From the NCBI GenBank assembly GCA_964017065.1, contig OZ024790.1, positions 6,995,422-7,059,421 of the forward strand: DNA of 64,000 nt, in the 5' to 3' direction. The position numbers and the translations under genes were made by a program. Positions 41,933 to 54,164 of this stretch are shown here, piece after piece. This DNA is from Haliclona indistincta (lineage: Eukaryota > Porifera > Demospongiae > Haplosclerida > Chalinidae). Within the stretch, counting starts at the first letter, position 1, and each line of letters opens with the position of its first letter. The notes beneath the pieces are model-generated. The model did no database searches. It was given only the letters and a program-made list of their open reading frames with translations, and was not told the origin of the DNA.

Positions 41933-43193
41933 ATAGATAGTACACATAACGGGATTGGTGACTACAAATCACGTAATACAATTCTGCGCGGCGCATCCGC
42001 GTTACAATATTTGGCCGCATGGTTGCAGCTGACAACGGCGAGGAATGGCTAGTCAGCTGTAAAAACAAGACTACATACAAGTGCTTGTAGAAGGTAAGCT
42101 GCGTTACACAGTGTAAATTTACAGATTGAGAAGTGGTCTAACTAAAGATAGTTGTTTTACCTAACCAAACTGTTATTATTATGCACAATCTCGGGTTTGA
42201 TAAACCTGTATTGTTCGTCTTTTCAGTGCAGAATTTTCTGTACCTGTATACACGCACAAACATAAGCTTTCTACAAATCCATTGAAAAAAATGACAGAGA
42301 AGGAGTTGTTGTATGCCTTTAGCCACTTTTCTTCCTTGTGCTTGAATTTTTTGTTGAAATAAAGTAATCGATATAGGAGAAAATGATTAATTTAGTTGCA
42401 GATTTCCTGTACCTATATTGGAGAAGCAAATAATTGTAGTCAATATATTTTTGAACCAAATATTAGTGATAGGTCTATATTATGCCATTAGATGTCTTAC
42501 GTACCTCTGAAATAAAGATCAGAGGGTTCACATGAAGATATAATAATTATTGTTGCTATTTTTAGACAATGGAAAGAAGGCAGTTGAAAAGTACCAAAAC
42601 TCAAAGTCACTTCAGCTGGCTGTTTCAATACTAACAGCCAACCCTCACTCACAGCAGCCAACAGCTCTCACTCACCATACACAGCAGTAAACCAGAACCA
42701 ACTTTGTATAATTCAAGCTATTTTACGACTACGCCTTAGTCAACTAGTTGACCATGTTGTACTGAGTCAGCTAGCTCGATCATCAGTGGTACAGTACAGC
42801 ATGCAGACTAGACCAGTTGCTGATGATTTTTTCAAATTTACTTTCAACTTTAACTATGCATAGAGTTGTATGTACTGTGTTGTGTAATAGCAAGAGTGAT
42901 ACTCAGTACGGCAGTAGCAGTATCTTAGACTTCTCGCCGCTGATGACAGACAGCTTCAACAACAGACAGTAGAACTATATTAAAGAGATACAATTACAGC
43001 AGTATCTTAGTACCATGTACCTTGCCGCTGAGTTTGTGTCTCTTACACGAACAGGAACTGCATTTGTACTCACCGCGTACCGTACCGCCATAGCTATTCT
43101 ATGCAGGCGCAAACGCGGCGCTATAACGCGGATGTGCCGTAAAAACAGTGATAATTTACGGGAGTCACCAATCCCGTTATGTGTACTATCTAT
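41933..43193. mobile_element. TIR element with 9-bp TSD (Mutator-like)
   Basis: 1261 bp with ends ATAGATAGTACACATAACGG and its complement; a perfect 9-bp duplication GCTATTCCC is at 41924-41932 and 43194-43202. Non-coding as far as I can read. A 9-bp TSD is typical of Mutator-like elements. Confidence 0.85.
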
Positions 43194-43284
43194 GCTATTC
43201 CCAATAAGACAATGGAATGTATGGGTGGAGTTAATTAAACGTGACGTCACTTCCGGAGTCCCAAAGCAGCTCCACTAGCAGCTA

Positions 43285-44486
43285 CAGTGGACCACACGAA
43301 GAGAGTGAAAAACTATGTTTTTGACATTTTGTTTCATATCTCAAGAACCAAGTGTCCTATGATCATGTTGCAGGTACCATTATGATCCTCTATCCTTACC
43401 GAACACCCTCATTCATATGGCTTTGTGTCACGTGATGTGGGAGTGTCACAACATGGCGGCGTATCACACCCACTGGAACGACAGTTTTTAGTTAGGATTT
43501 CCAGAACTACTGGTAGTTAAGATTTCTTAACGCTGCATTACAACCTTCACCTAGGGCGCTAACCTGTGGGCAAGTGTCCGTCTTTAACTAGCGTTAGTTC
43601 GGCGAAGGGAAGCAAAAGATGGGTTTCGCGACAAGCCAAAATTTTAGGTGCGGGAAATCCGATTCCGTGGGAGTTAAGCTCCAATACTAGGAGACTGCAC
43701 AGCCAATACATTCATCCACACTTTTCCACACACTACGCGTCCCTAGAAATGTGCACAGCGACAAACGAGACTCTTTCCTGCTCGAGTGCTGTTTTCTTGC
43801 CGCCATCTTGCTAATTTAATGGATTTTGTGATGTCACACGTTTGTTATTGGCATGTGTTGCGTCATAACTATTACACAGACTTAATGTGTTTTCAACAGT
43901 TATGACGTTTTACACAGCCATAGTTATTATGCGTGACATCACAAAAACCCATTAAATTAGCAAGATGGCGGCAAGAAAACGGCACTCGAGCAGGAAAGAG
44001 TCTCGTTTGTCGCTGTGCAAATTTCTAGGGACGCGTAGTGTGTGGCAAAGTGTGGATGAATGTATTGGCTGTGCAGTCTCCTAGTATTGGAGTTTAACTC
44101 CCACGGAATCGGATTTCCCGCACCTAAAATTTTGGCTTGTCGCGAAACCCATCTTTTGCTCCCCTTCGCCGAACTAACGCTAGTTAAAGACGGACAATTG
44201 CCCACAGGTTAGCGCCCTAGGTGAAGGTTGTAATGCAGCGTTAAGAAATCTTAACTACCAGTAGTTCTGGAAATCCTAACTAAAAACTGTCGTTCCAGTG
44301 GGTGTGATACGCCGCCATGTTGTGACACTCCCACATCACGTGACACAAAGCCATATGAATGAGGGTGTTCAGTAAGGATAGAGGATCATAATGGTACCTG
44401 CAACATGATCATAGGACACTTGGTTCCTGAGATATGAAACAAAATGTCAAAAACATAGTTTTTCACTCTCTTCGTGTGGTCCACTG
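43285..44486. mobile_element. 1.2-kb near-perfect foldback element
   Basis: Arms of nearly 570 bp (43285-43855 and 43920-44486) begin CAGTGGACCACACGAAG and differ at only a few positions. Each arm contains an 82-residue open frame (43566-43814 plus, 43957-44205 minus) that is identical but for a few residues, a by-product of the palindrome. The right end abuts a TTAA element. TSD not resolved. Confidence 0.82.
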
Positions 44487-44491
44487 CTTAA

Positions 44492-45081
44492 CCCTTTAAT
44501 TACTAAATTATCTGGCTGAAATTTTAACCTCGTAAGTGCTGACCACTTCTCTCGTGAATATCTCGTGTGTCTTTTGTGCTACTGGTCTCAAATTTGCGTC
44601 CTTTTACGCCAGTGAGTAGCCGCAATTGCCCACACTCAAGTCAGTCGATATGCCCCTCCCACTTCGAAAGTGAAGCCGACAAAGTGCAACGGCCTCGTCA
44701 AATTTTGCTCAAAGTTGGTGCTTTGGGGCTGGACACTGAAAAGTACACACAAATAGCAGTGGTTTTGGTGAGTGCAAAATGTAGCCCAGATCATAGAGAA
44801 TGTCCAAAAATGTGTTTCCGAGCACCCTGAAGCCGTAAAATGTCCCAATTTTCTTGGCAGCCATTTTGTTTTTCGTAAAATGTTGTGAATTTTGCATTGA
44901 AGCCATAGAAATGCCGAAGCCAATACGTTTAGCGCAGGGGCGCGCCGAAAACCGGTCAATTTTATGCGGTTATTTGTATTCTTCAATTTGGCTTAATTTC
45001 GGAATATTTTAACACTTTTTGATAAAGTTATGGTGTCGGAAGTATGTATGTCGCCAAAAGGCGACAATAGGGGTTAAAGGG
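44492..45081. mobile_element. piggyBac-like MITE (TTAA, CCCTTTAA ends)
   Basis: 590 bp, flanked by TTAA (44488-44491, 45082-45085), with ends CCCTTTAA and TTAAAGGG, matching the CCCTTT-type termini often seen in piggyBac elements. A GGCGACA/TGTCGCC motif near the right end is also common there. No transposase. Confidence 0.8.
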
Positions 45082-45085
45082 TTAA

Positions 45086-45589
45086 TGTATGGGTGTGATT
45101 GAGAAAATGGTTGAAGTTTGAGCTCACCGTACTCAAGCTGGGTTTTGATTATTCTTGCTAAAATCGGGTAACTTGGAGTGCACAAGCCTGGCTATTAATA
45201 CGAACTAGAATCAGCACGATCGTGCTTAGTTGAACGGCAAAACAGCGATGCCAGACATAGCTGTATAACTGGAAGGAACGCGTTACTGAAAGAAGCACAG
45301 GTTTGTGGAAGCGCCAACCATGTGCGAGCAGTTCCGCTTTGTCGGTATATAGTGTTTAGCGCCGGTAGGCAACGGTAGAACGAAGGCAAAGACGAGGATA
45401 AGCTTACTACTGCGTACGGTAGCGCGGCGTGTTGATAGTCACAAACAACGGTTGTTTACAGCAGGAAGAACACTAGTACAGCTTGCCACAACGTAAAGCA
45501 GAAGTGCAGTAGTGTGCAGCGCCGGCAGTCATTGGCGTTAGTGAAGTAAAACAAAAAAATGAGTGAACGCTACAGCATGCTTTTGTGTA
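45086..45589. other. No recognisable feature
   Basis: About 500 bases without a supported gene or repeat; mixed composition. Confidence 0.4.
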
Positions 45590-45599
45590 CCCTGCAGCG

Positions 45600-47812
45600 C
45601 CGGGACAGGATCATCCAATCCCGTCCCAGACTGAAATCAGGAAGCTCCTGCAAGCAGCGCAATGTTTAAGACAGCACTCTTTTAGCTTTGGTTGACTTTC
45701 TATGCCACCAAAGATAAAAATTATTATCAATGCCATTGAGAAGTGAGTGCTGCAGATCAAGAAGCCTGCAGTTACGTATATACGTTCATGACTTTTTGAA
45801 TTATGAATGGAACATCAAAACTATGTGGTGTCAGCATGCTATTGATCGTCTATGGACAGTGATAACTTTGTTGCCTTCAAGTAGTACACCATCCTATGTA
45901 AAATGCAGTAGTTATAGCCGGACACTACTCCCAACAATACCGTGACCGTTATAACAAGACGATCTACAATAGAACAATGTGCTGTTCATTCTTCATTGTT
46001 CACAAACCATTTTATAAGACCACTGATCTCTTCTTATTATAATTATTGCTTGCACATTCATGCCTATGCATTAATACTCACCTTTCTCATTATAATTATT
46101 AATACTTACCTTTCTCGGATAAGTTAGTAGCAATACTGACATATTCATAACTGCATAAGTGTACACTGAATTGTTCCGTCTCCAGTGAATTTCCATCTCT
46201 GGCTATCGACTCAAAAGGGAATCTCTTATTTTCAGCTGTTCGACAGCAGTTATGTTCATCTTTCACAACATCAAATTGACAACCTTATAAACTATTGATT
46301 AGGTTGATCAATTGAGATCACAGTCGACAAACAAGGAAGAAGAGCTTTGGAATATTTAAGCACATAAAAAGATAATTACTCACTATAGTGTTTTTATTAA
46401 CTACTTTAAAGGGTGAGATATGGTAGCTACAGTGTAGTAAATAAAAGTGAGAAGTAATGATGTGAATTTGTGTGCACATAAATGATCTTATATACCGTTG
46501 CTATGTGGTTGCTAAGGATATACGCGTTTCATAAATCGACCATATAGCATTGGGAACCGCCTACAGTGCTATATCATGCGGCCAAGAGTGCTATATCTGA
46601 GGTGACCTTTGTACCAACAAGATAGCTTTAATACGCACCATCACGTTCATCAAACAATTCAACATCAAAACATAGTAAACACATTATACAGGAACACATG
46701 AGAGAGCTACAGTCCAATGAGCAGGCCGGCTCCCAAGAAACTGCGAGTGGCGGGGGGTTGAAATTGTTCAGGGTGTTAAAATCATCGTTGATAATGACAG
46801 CACAGCCAGCAACAACACAAAGACACTCGGGAGGCGAAATAGTAGCGATCTATGCGCCTCAGCTACATAACCGCGCCGGGTATAGGCAAGCTGAGCCATT
46901 GTAGATCGCCCACATAACAACTTTGGATGTAAGTCTAATCTCAACCTTCTCCTGGTAGATAGAAGCGCTTCATTAACAACACTGACAGCCGAGAAAGGTC
47001 ACGGGTGAACAGCTAGACCAGCCAGGAGCCAGCACCATAGTAGCACGTTCTTTCGCCATTTTTCAAGTGACGTCATGTACGTTGCTAGGCGATGGTGGTG
47101 ACGTAACGGGTTGCCAAGGCATCCTTGGCAACCACATAGCAACAGTAGATAAAATCTGTTATATCCCTCGTGGGAGTGATATAACTAATACTTAACTATA
47201 CATTTCCAGCATGAGTCGAATGCTACCAGTGATCATAATTATGTCGAACGTAACTATATACAGGAACCGCAAAAGGTTGACACTAAAGTCCAATATAATC
47301 AGTATTGCCTATCCGATTTCTTCGGTCCGTTCTATCGAGAAAGGTAAGTATTAATGCATAGGCATGAATGTGCAAGCATTATAATAAGAAGAGACCAGTG
47401 GTTTTATAAAATGGTTTATGAACACTGAAGAATGAACAGCACATTGTTTCTATTGTAGATCGTCTTGTTATAACGGTCACGGTATTGCTGGGAGTAGTGT
47501 CTATAACTACTGCATTTTTACATAGGATGGTGTACTACTTGAAGCAAAGTTATCACTGTTCATGATCATAGACGATCAATAGCATGCTGACACCACATTA
47601 ATTGTTTTGATGTTCCATTCATAATTCTTACCATCAAAAAGTAGTGAACGTACGTAACTGCAGGCTTCTTGATTTGCAGCACTCACTTCTCAATGGCATT
47701 GATAATAATTTTTATCAACCAAAGCTAGAAGGATGCTGTCTTAAACAATGCGCTGCTTGCAGGAGCTTCCTGATTTCAGCTTGGGACGGGAATGGATGAT
47801 CCTGTCCAGGCG
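45600..47812. mobile_element. Long foldback element
   Basis: The arms 45600-46118 and 47336-47812 are inverted copies (GGACAGGATCATCCA(A/T)TCCC outermost; GAGAAAGGTAAGTATTAAT innermost) with moderate divergence. The centre 46119-47335 contains a separate MITE (46498-47142). No gene supported. Confidence 0.7.
46498..47142. mobile_element. MITE with GTTGCTATGTGGTTG ends
   Basis: GTTGCTATGTGGTTGC(T)AAGG and its complement CCTTGGCAACCACATAGCAAC enclose about 645 bp inside the larger foldback. Interior non-coding. Confidence 0.55.
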
Positions 47813-48014
47813 GGACGTCCCGCGCATGTCCCGTCCCGTCCCGGATTTTAGGCACCACCACGTACGACGCTCACTCAGAAAGCCGCTACTCATGACGACC
47901 GTATGGTTCTTGTGTAACCTTCCTTGTTTCTGGCAAGTGGTCATATAGAATGTGTAGATCGGATTGTGAGCACTTCAATGAATAGAATTGAGCTGGAAAA
48001 TACAAACTGCTGAT

Positions 48015-49542
48015 CAAGGGGGGGTCACCTAGTATCAACCCGTGTAGATCCGCGACCGGGATCAAGATCCAATCAATCAATCAAGGTGTTTTTTTGTGCG
48101 TGATCAAGCAATCAAGATGACGGCTTCGGAGTCGATCAAAGGATCAAGATAAAATCAACAAACTCAATTTTTACTGTAAATTACGCTGTTAACTCACTGC
48201 TATGACAATTTTAAGTTGTCTAGCTGTATTGAAATAATTATTTGGCTGCTGTCGGCGGTGCATGATACACCAGGATACACGCTGTAAGAGACTGCCATTA
48301 GCAACGCAATATGGCGGAGGGGTGTGTCTAAGTCAAAGTAATAATTATTAATGGGCGGAGCGTACGTACTTGTCATGTCATGTCATGCACTACATCCGTA
48401 CATCAGTAGTATGACGCCATCATATCAATGACGAAGTCTCGCACATTAAGGTGGCGGTATACCCGTTTTTATGAATATTAATGAGCGACTTTCTTTTATC
48501 TGCAGCTCGTGACAGAGCAACGCTAGCAGCGTGAAACTAGCTCTGATGCATCAATGAGTGTGTCTCAATGTATAATGCAGTTTGAAACGTTGCACAATAT
48601 TCTACACCAAGGAATAATGTAGGAACAATCGACATCGTACGGATACGCATTTTTCTCCTGACTAACCGTGCAGCAAAGGTTACCAGCTGAAATTCGTCTC
48701 TTATAAACCATTTCTAGGTGCTGACGAAGAGTTTTGTTGACCCACGCTGAACGTAGCTGTTCTATGCATCGACAAACATGGACGTCACTGCAAAATCAGC
48801 CATGATTTAGAATGAAAAATTGTTTTTCTTAAAATCAGAAAACGTAAATGCAGAAAACTCTTCGTCAGCAGTTAGAAATGGTTTATAAGAGTCGAATTTC
48901 AGCTGGTAACCTTTGCTGCACGGTTAGTCAGGAGAGATTTTTGGCGTGAAAAATGCGTATCCGTACGATGTCGATTGTTCCTACATTATTCCTTGGTGTA
49001 GAATATTGTGCAACGTTTCAAGCTGCATTATACATTGAGACACACTCATTGATGCATCAGAGCGAGTTTCACGCTGCTAGCGTTGCTCTGTCACGAGCTG
49101 CAGATAAAAGAAAGTCACTCATTAATATTCATAAAAACGGGTATACCGCCACCTTAACTAAGTCTAACTGTGCAATGGAGCGTATCGCTGTAGTACTTCA
49201 TTTAAAGAGCAGGGAGGCTGGACTAACCGTCAAAAGGTTTGGCGTTTCAGTAAGGAGAACGTTAGCAGTTATGTAGGCGAGCTCTTCTGCATCTCTGTTA
49301 GCCATTGGTTTTTGCTTGTCTGGTGCAGCGCAGTGCAGTATTAGTACTATAACCGCGCAAGTGCGCTCCGGCTCCCAAATGAAGGAAGGAGGAGCGTAAG
49401 CGCGCACGTGCGCGACCAAGATCAAGGGATCAAAGTCTGAAATCTGCAACGATCAAGCGATCAAGGCCAGATTTGGGACGATCAAGGTCTTGATCCCGGT
49501 CGCGGATCTGGACACGGGTTGATACTAGGTGACCCCCCCCCC
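48015..49542. mobile_element. hAT-like element with CTGCTGAT TSD
   Basis: Inverted ends GGGGTCACCTAGTATCAACC with a variable G-run outermost. An 8-bp repeat CTGCTGAT flanks it (48007-48014, 49543-49550). Contains many GATCAAG(G/A)-type short repeats (ATCAAGATCCAATCAATCAA) and a nested TTAA foldback. CA(A)GGGG-type end and 8-bp TSD fit hAT; no transposase present. Confidence 0.75.
48450..49153. mobile_element. TTAA-flanked foldback MITE, copy 2
   Basis: Same family as 1772-2417, flanked by TTAA at 48446-48449 and 49154-49157, nested in the hAT-like element. About 55 bp longer in the centre than copy 1. Confidence 0.85.
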
Positions 49543-49545
49543 CTG

Positions 49546-49579
49546 CTGATATACCCGCTATCAGTACATAGCGGGTATA
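49546..49579. repeat. Perfect small hairpin
   Basis: Arms GATATACCCGCTAT and ATAGCGGGTATATC with a six-base loop. Similar AGATATA/TATATCT and GCGGGAAATTCCCGC hairpins occur at 53813-53895. Confidence 0.8.
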
Positions 49580-51000
49580 TCTAACAGACTAGGCACCAAA
49601 GGTCAGATGCCTCGGTGAAATGCCACCATTTCACATACACAGTAAAGTTAAACTAGTACTGCAGCTGTTGTACCTGTACAGCAATCACAATGCAGTATAA
49701 TAGTTATGCAATCAGAAGCCAATCAGTGCTAACCACTAATTCAACTGGGCGTGTACATAAAGTTCAATTGTATCCCACCTCGTGGGCGTATCAAAGGCAC
49801 CACCAGGACAATATATTCCATACTGCCTCAACTGCAGGGCAATACGGAATATATTGCTGCCCTAGGGCAATATGGAATATATTGCCGCCTCGCCTCGATA
49901 TATTGCCCAGGTGCAGATATTGTCTCAGAAAAGGCAAGTAGCCCAAAAATTTTTAAACGTGGTACAGTGTTGACCACGTGGTAGAAAAATAGGGGTAGGG
50001 CTATTGCCCTACCGGAAGGTACAGAGCACTATTGCGTGCGCTTTATATACCGCTTAATATTCCTTATGCTAGTGGGTCCATTGTGGTCTTTACTATAGCA
50101 CATGTGATACTAAAAATAGCACAAGCGATACTAAAAACAGTACAATGCACGTGGGTGGGATACAAACATGTTGAACAACGGTCCCTCGGGCAGTATGGAA
50201 TATCCACTCGTGCAATCCAATTAGACCCCTCGGGCTCTAATTCTATTGCCCTCGGGCTCTAATTCTATTGCCCTCGTGTATATTCCATACTGCCCTCGGA
50301 CCGTTGTTTAACTAGTACTTCGAGTGCAGAGCACGGCACAGCAGATACACGAGCGAGATAGCGTCCATAGCTTGCTTTGCTTACACAATTTCTTTAGAAA
50401 TACGCTGCTATACTGTGACTTATCAGCTTCTAGGCAGTCAACTGTGGATAGTTCTGTCTACGGAGAACTCTAGATCATCAGCAACTACTCAATTTCTTTT
50501 CTTTCTATCAAACAGCAAATAAAGCAATATTTCTGGAATATTTTTTTATCACAATTTGACCCTTCTTTGCCCTGTTCCTTCCATGTTATTTGTCCTTGTT
50601 TTAAATGTAGCCATTTACCTGTTAGTGTTAACATTTTAATTTTCCTCCTAGTTTTTTTCTTTTTTGGGGGGTTCTAATAGCTCTTATCCCCTCAGAACTC
50701 ATTCCTCATGCTCTCTGCATCTTTGGTTTTTGCTTTACCTATGTTCTGTAAAAATTGAATTGAATTGTAGCTCAAGCCGGCGAGCTCAAGCTCGAGCTGT
50801 AGGCCTTCGAGAGAATTTCGCTGGACCTACCAAGCTGTTTTGTAGTACAAACGAACTCACTAGCTGTAAGGCAGTCAGCTGTAAACTGTTTTGTCTTTAG
50901 AGGAGTCCAGATAGCCGGGAACAGCCATCGAGGTAAGCATCTCACACCATAACCAGAGATAGTATATTACCCACCCGGGATTGGTAACGGATCACGTGCG
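49580..51000. repeat. Copy of the AGGCACC...ATGCCTCGG repeat family with internal insertion
   Basis: The segments 49585-49760 and 50330-50480 match 57155-57425 and 57440-57560 in order (ACAGTAAAGTTAAACT, CAATCAGAAGCCAATCAGTG, GAGCGAGATAGC, TTCTAGGCAGTCAACTG). Between them, 49770-50330 is an inserted piece rich in CAGTATGGAATAT and its complement. 50520-51000 has T-rich sequence and no gene. Confidence 0.55.
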
Positions 51001-51308
51001 CCCAATAGCGTAATATATTTGTTGGCTGGCAAACCGAGTCCCAAGAAGCGCACCAGGAAAGGTCACCAGGTGACACAAGAAATACGTTCTAGAGAGAGTC
51101 TGCTTGGAATTTACTGTATTTTTTAGAAGTGTGGATGTGCACTAACAACCTACCGTGATACTATTGTTCCTTTTTTGCGTTATTATTGTATACTGCGCAC
51201 GATACAGCCTATAATGTGATTGTAGATGGCATGTAGCTAACTTTTTGGGTAATATCTTGGCCACCTTAACTTGTTTTCTTGTTAGAAATAGTTGCAAATG
51301 TTGCTTAA

Positions 51309-51905
51309 GGGTGCAGGCCCTAACAACCATTAAGTTATTCAGGAATGTACAAGTTGGGCATTGTTACAACACCACAAATGATATTCACTGTTTGTACAAG
51401 CACATTAACTTATAATTGACAGTAGCCAGGCAAGATCGCGAACAATACATTCCTCAATAAAACTCTGTCTGTGGCCTTCAGAATAGACCCAAACTTGGAT
51501 GTATGACTATTAGCGACCTGATAAAGACAGTAACGTAGAGTTTTTTTTAATAAACACCCTCTGAGTAGGAAAACCACGAGGTAAGCAGCTCATAATCGCA
51601 CTTTCAAGCACAATACGCGAAAAAGCTCTACGTTACTGCCTTCGCCTTGTTGAAGTACGTATATATCCACAATCTGAAGTTCTACTGCCTGAGTGAACGA
51701 AAGTTTTATTAGCCTAAGCGTTGTATCTAGCCGCGCCCGTCACTTTTCCGTCTGGCACTTTCAGCGCTCATAGTTTGCAATGTGTACAGCCTTCGCCAGT
51801 CTTGTAGCATAGGTCTTTGGTTTCTTGGAATATCAGCAGTAGTTTCTGAGATACAGTCCCATAGCAACCAGCCAAAAATACATGCGTGGGCGTGACACTG
51901 CACCC
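51309..51905. mobile_element. TTAA-flanked MITE with GGGTGCAG ends
   Basis: 597 bp. The ends GGGTGCAG and CTGCACCC are flanked by TTAA at 51305-51308 and 51906-51909. Interior non-coding. Confidence 0.75.
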
Positions 51906-52202
51906 TTAACTATCTGGGCATTGCTTGGTGCACTTTTCCTGGCCCACTTGTTTAGTATGCGTTTGTAATACAGCCTGCCACTGCTTGATACTGACCTTTG
52001 AGGTCATCAAAGTTTTTTCAGCTTGGGACGCGGTCTGCCTGCGCGAAGGCGTGGTTATTGCCCGTGTTACCAATCCCGGGTGGGTAATATACTATCTCTG
52101 CCATAACTCACGAACGGAGCTTTAGAACCAACAATTTATCAATACAGTTCCGAGCAAATAGCGATTTCTACCTGTGTTGCTGATATCAGCGCTTAGTAAA
52201 AT

Positions 52203-52231
52203 AAACACGAGCGTATCAGACGCTCGTGTTT
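52203..52231. repeat. Hairpin AAACACGAGCGT/ACGCTCGTGTTT
   Basis: Perfect 12-bp arms with a five-base loop, terminator-like in shape but in a repeat copy related to 57770-57870. Probably a feature of that repeat family. Confidence 0.6.
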
Positions 52232-52475
52232 TTAGCGTCCGATGCGCTATGCCGGCAACGGACAGAATGACACACACACACACAAAAAAAAAAGCAAAAA
52301 GCAAAGCCTCTCGCTGCCTATTACAGGTCACGCGTTCCTGGACAAGCCAGGGCACCTCAGTGCTAATTATAATTTTTGGGCATTGCCTGACAAATGTCAG
52401 GCCAAGGCAAAGTTTGTCCGGACATCAGCAAAAAGTGACCGGACATATGGCATGCACTTCAATAATGTACTGAGG

Positions 52476-53189
52476 TAGCCTCGCCTCCAGGCTAGATATC
52501 ATAATAATATAGCCTGGTACAGACTGTCTACGCATGCGCGCAATATCTACACTAATAATAAGATAATTATATTCATGATTTTGCAAGTAGCTGTATTTTC
52601 CTAGCCTTGGGTATTCGTGTAGACAGAGTCGCTGCGTGCAGTTTGCTTGCCTGTTGATAGGCATCGAATATAGCAAATTTGCAGTGTTAGCCATCGCGGA
52701 GCTACGAGCTCGCCCTGTGAAGACTAAGCATGATTGATTGTACACACTCTTTCTTTAGTTGTGCGGAAGGTACGAAGCTAAAACTGCTCGAGCATGCTCA
52801 TCTGCCATCTGTGCAGGAATCCATGCGATGTTTTCGCCGAGCGCTGCTCGTACGCGCGATATTACAGCTACGTGGTGCCAGACAGCACAGCCTGCGTTGC
52901 TGTAATATCGCGTACGAACAGCACCATTCCAGCTTTGCCAACTCTCTCAAGAGCATATTTTACAGCGTCATTGAAGGTATCGGTAGCAGTAACAGTAGCG
53001 CTAGTCATTGCGAGTCATTGTTGATGTAAATTGGAACGGACGTATATCTAAACGTGCGCGAACAAATTCACGGAACGTACACGGTGTTTTACTAATTACA
53101 CCAGTTTTGGTGTAATTTTGGAGCATGCGCAGACAGTCTGTACCAGGCCATCTCTCAGCTTTGGGGGAGTGGCCTGGAGGCGAGGCTAG
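52476..53189. mobile_element. TAGCCTCG-TIR element, 8-bp TSD
   Basis: 714 bp, ends TAGCCTCGCCTCCAGGC and its complement, with TACTGAGG duplicated at 52468-52475 and 53190-53197. Inner GCCTGGTACAGACTGTCT motifs pair. Same family as 14964-16793. An inner palindrome lies around 52845-52925 (CGTACGCGATATTACAGC). Confidence 0.87.
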
Positions 53190-53404
53190 TACTGAGGTAG
53201 CCTCTAAGTCTTGGTGTTTACAAAGCTGTTACAAGCCAAACCACAGCAAGTAGCTGTTAATGATATTCACTCTGAGTGAAAACTTCCCCTTTCACCACTA
53301 TCAAAGCTGACTTTGGTATGACCTGACAATTATGTCAGAACAAACACTTATTTGACCGGTCATTGAAGCAATTTGACCGGACAAATGTCCGATGTCCGGA
53401 CGTT

Positions 53405-53760
53405 ATAATTACCACTGCACCTGTGCACTAAGCAGGTACGATGTGCCGGTGCTATGAGCACTCCTGGAGCCCGGGCAAGGAACTCGCAGGAGGTACCAAC
53501 CATGCCTCCCACTGCCGGTGTGGGCACCCTGTAGTCCCACCACTACCATTAGTGGTACAACGAGACACAGTCGGTGTGCTTTGCTCCCCCAGTACAAGAC
53601 CAGGTACCCGTTTTACAGATGGGTGGGCTGGTGTACTTGTGATGTTTTTGTGGTTCAACTGGTAGAGTCCTGGGTTTATGACCCAGAGGACACTGGAGGA
53701 CACTGGTTCGAATCCCAGGGCAGGAGGAGGAAAAAAGAACAACACACACACACACACACA
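53405..53760 (+). repeat. tRNA-derived SINE-like element
   Basis: The 3' part (53648-53725) resembles a tRNA: TGGTTCAACTGGTAGAGT (A-box like), an anticodon arm CTGGG/CCCAG around a seven-base loop, and GGTTCGAATCC (perfect B box). A ten-base duplication (GGACACTGGA) precedes the B box and the T stem is imperfect, so it is not a working tRNA. It is followed by a (CA)n tract (53742-53761), as SINE tails often are. Confidence 0.5.
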
Positions 53761-53895
53761 CAACACGACTACTGTATGCCTCGTGGCTCCGCACACCGAG
53801 GCATAAATATATCTAACAGAAGATATATATATATATATATATTATTCTGTTAGATATATATCCATGTATCTAACAGAAAGCGGGAAATTCCCGCT
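53742..53895. repeat. (CA)n, (AT)n and small hairpins
   Basis: CA repeat at 53742-53761, TA repeat at about 53822-53842 inside an ATATCTAACAGA/TCTGTTAGATAT hairpin, and a GCGGGAAATTCCCGC hairpin at 53880-53894. Confidence 0.8.
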
Positions 53896-54164
53896 ATCGG
53901 ACCAGGCCCTAAAGAGTTAATTATAATGATCCGACACCGGATTCGGCAATTCGATTCAGCAGAATCACGATAGGTATACGTACCTGTACACAAAGTAATG
54001 GAACAGAAGAGAATAAGTAGAAACGTCACACAGATGGGATTCATCAGTCTCATAAAGACTTCTTTCACGAACACTCAAATAAGCAATAAAGATGTTTCGT
54101 GCGTGGGCGTAATTAGAGGCGTGGCTTCCGGTTTCCACCATGTTGGTTGGCAAAACTTGGCGAG

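Larger units (their letters stand above)
41154..43197. mobile_element. TAGCCTCC-TIR element with two nested insertions
   Basis: Ends (A)TAGCCTCCGCCCCAGG and the complement of CCTGGGGAGGAGGCTA, with TTCCCAAT duplicated at 41146-41153 and 43198-43205. Related to the CTAGCCTCG family by end sequence and 8-bp TSD. Nested inside are 41305-41606 and 41933-43193. Without them it would be under 500 bp. Confidence 0.75.

Noticed and set aside
43566..44205. Two near-identical 82-residue open frames on opposite strands
   Set aside because: By-product of the palindromic arms; no start context or family match.
44636..44986. 116-residue minus-strand frame
   Set aside because: Lies wholly in a TTAA-flanked MITE and has no recognisable motif.
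52174..52478. Overlapping frames of 78-99 residues with Lys runs
   Set aside because: They read through a (CA)n(A)n tract and repeat-family sequence.
53648..53725. Functional tRNA gene
   Set aside because: The T stem does not pair properly and a ten-base duplication disturbs the variable/T region; treated as SINE-like.
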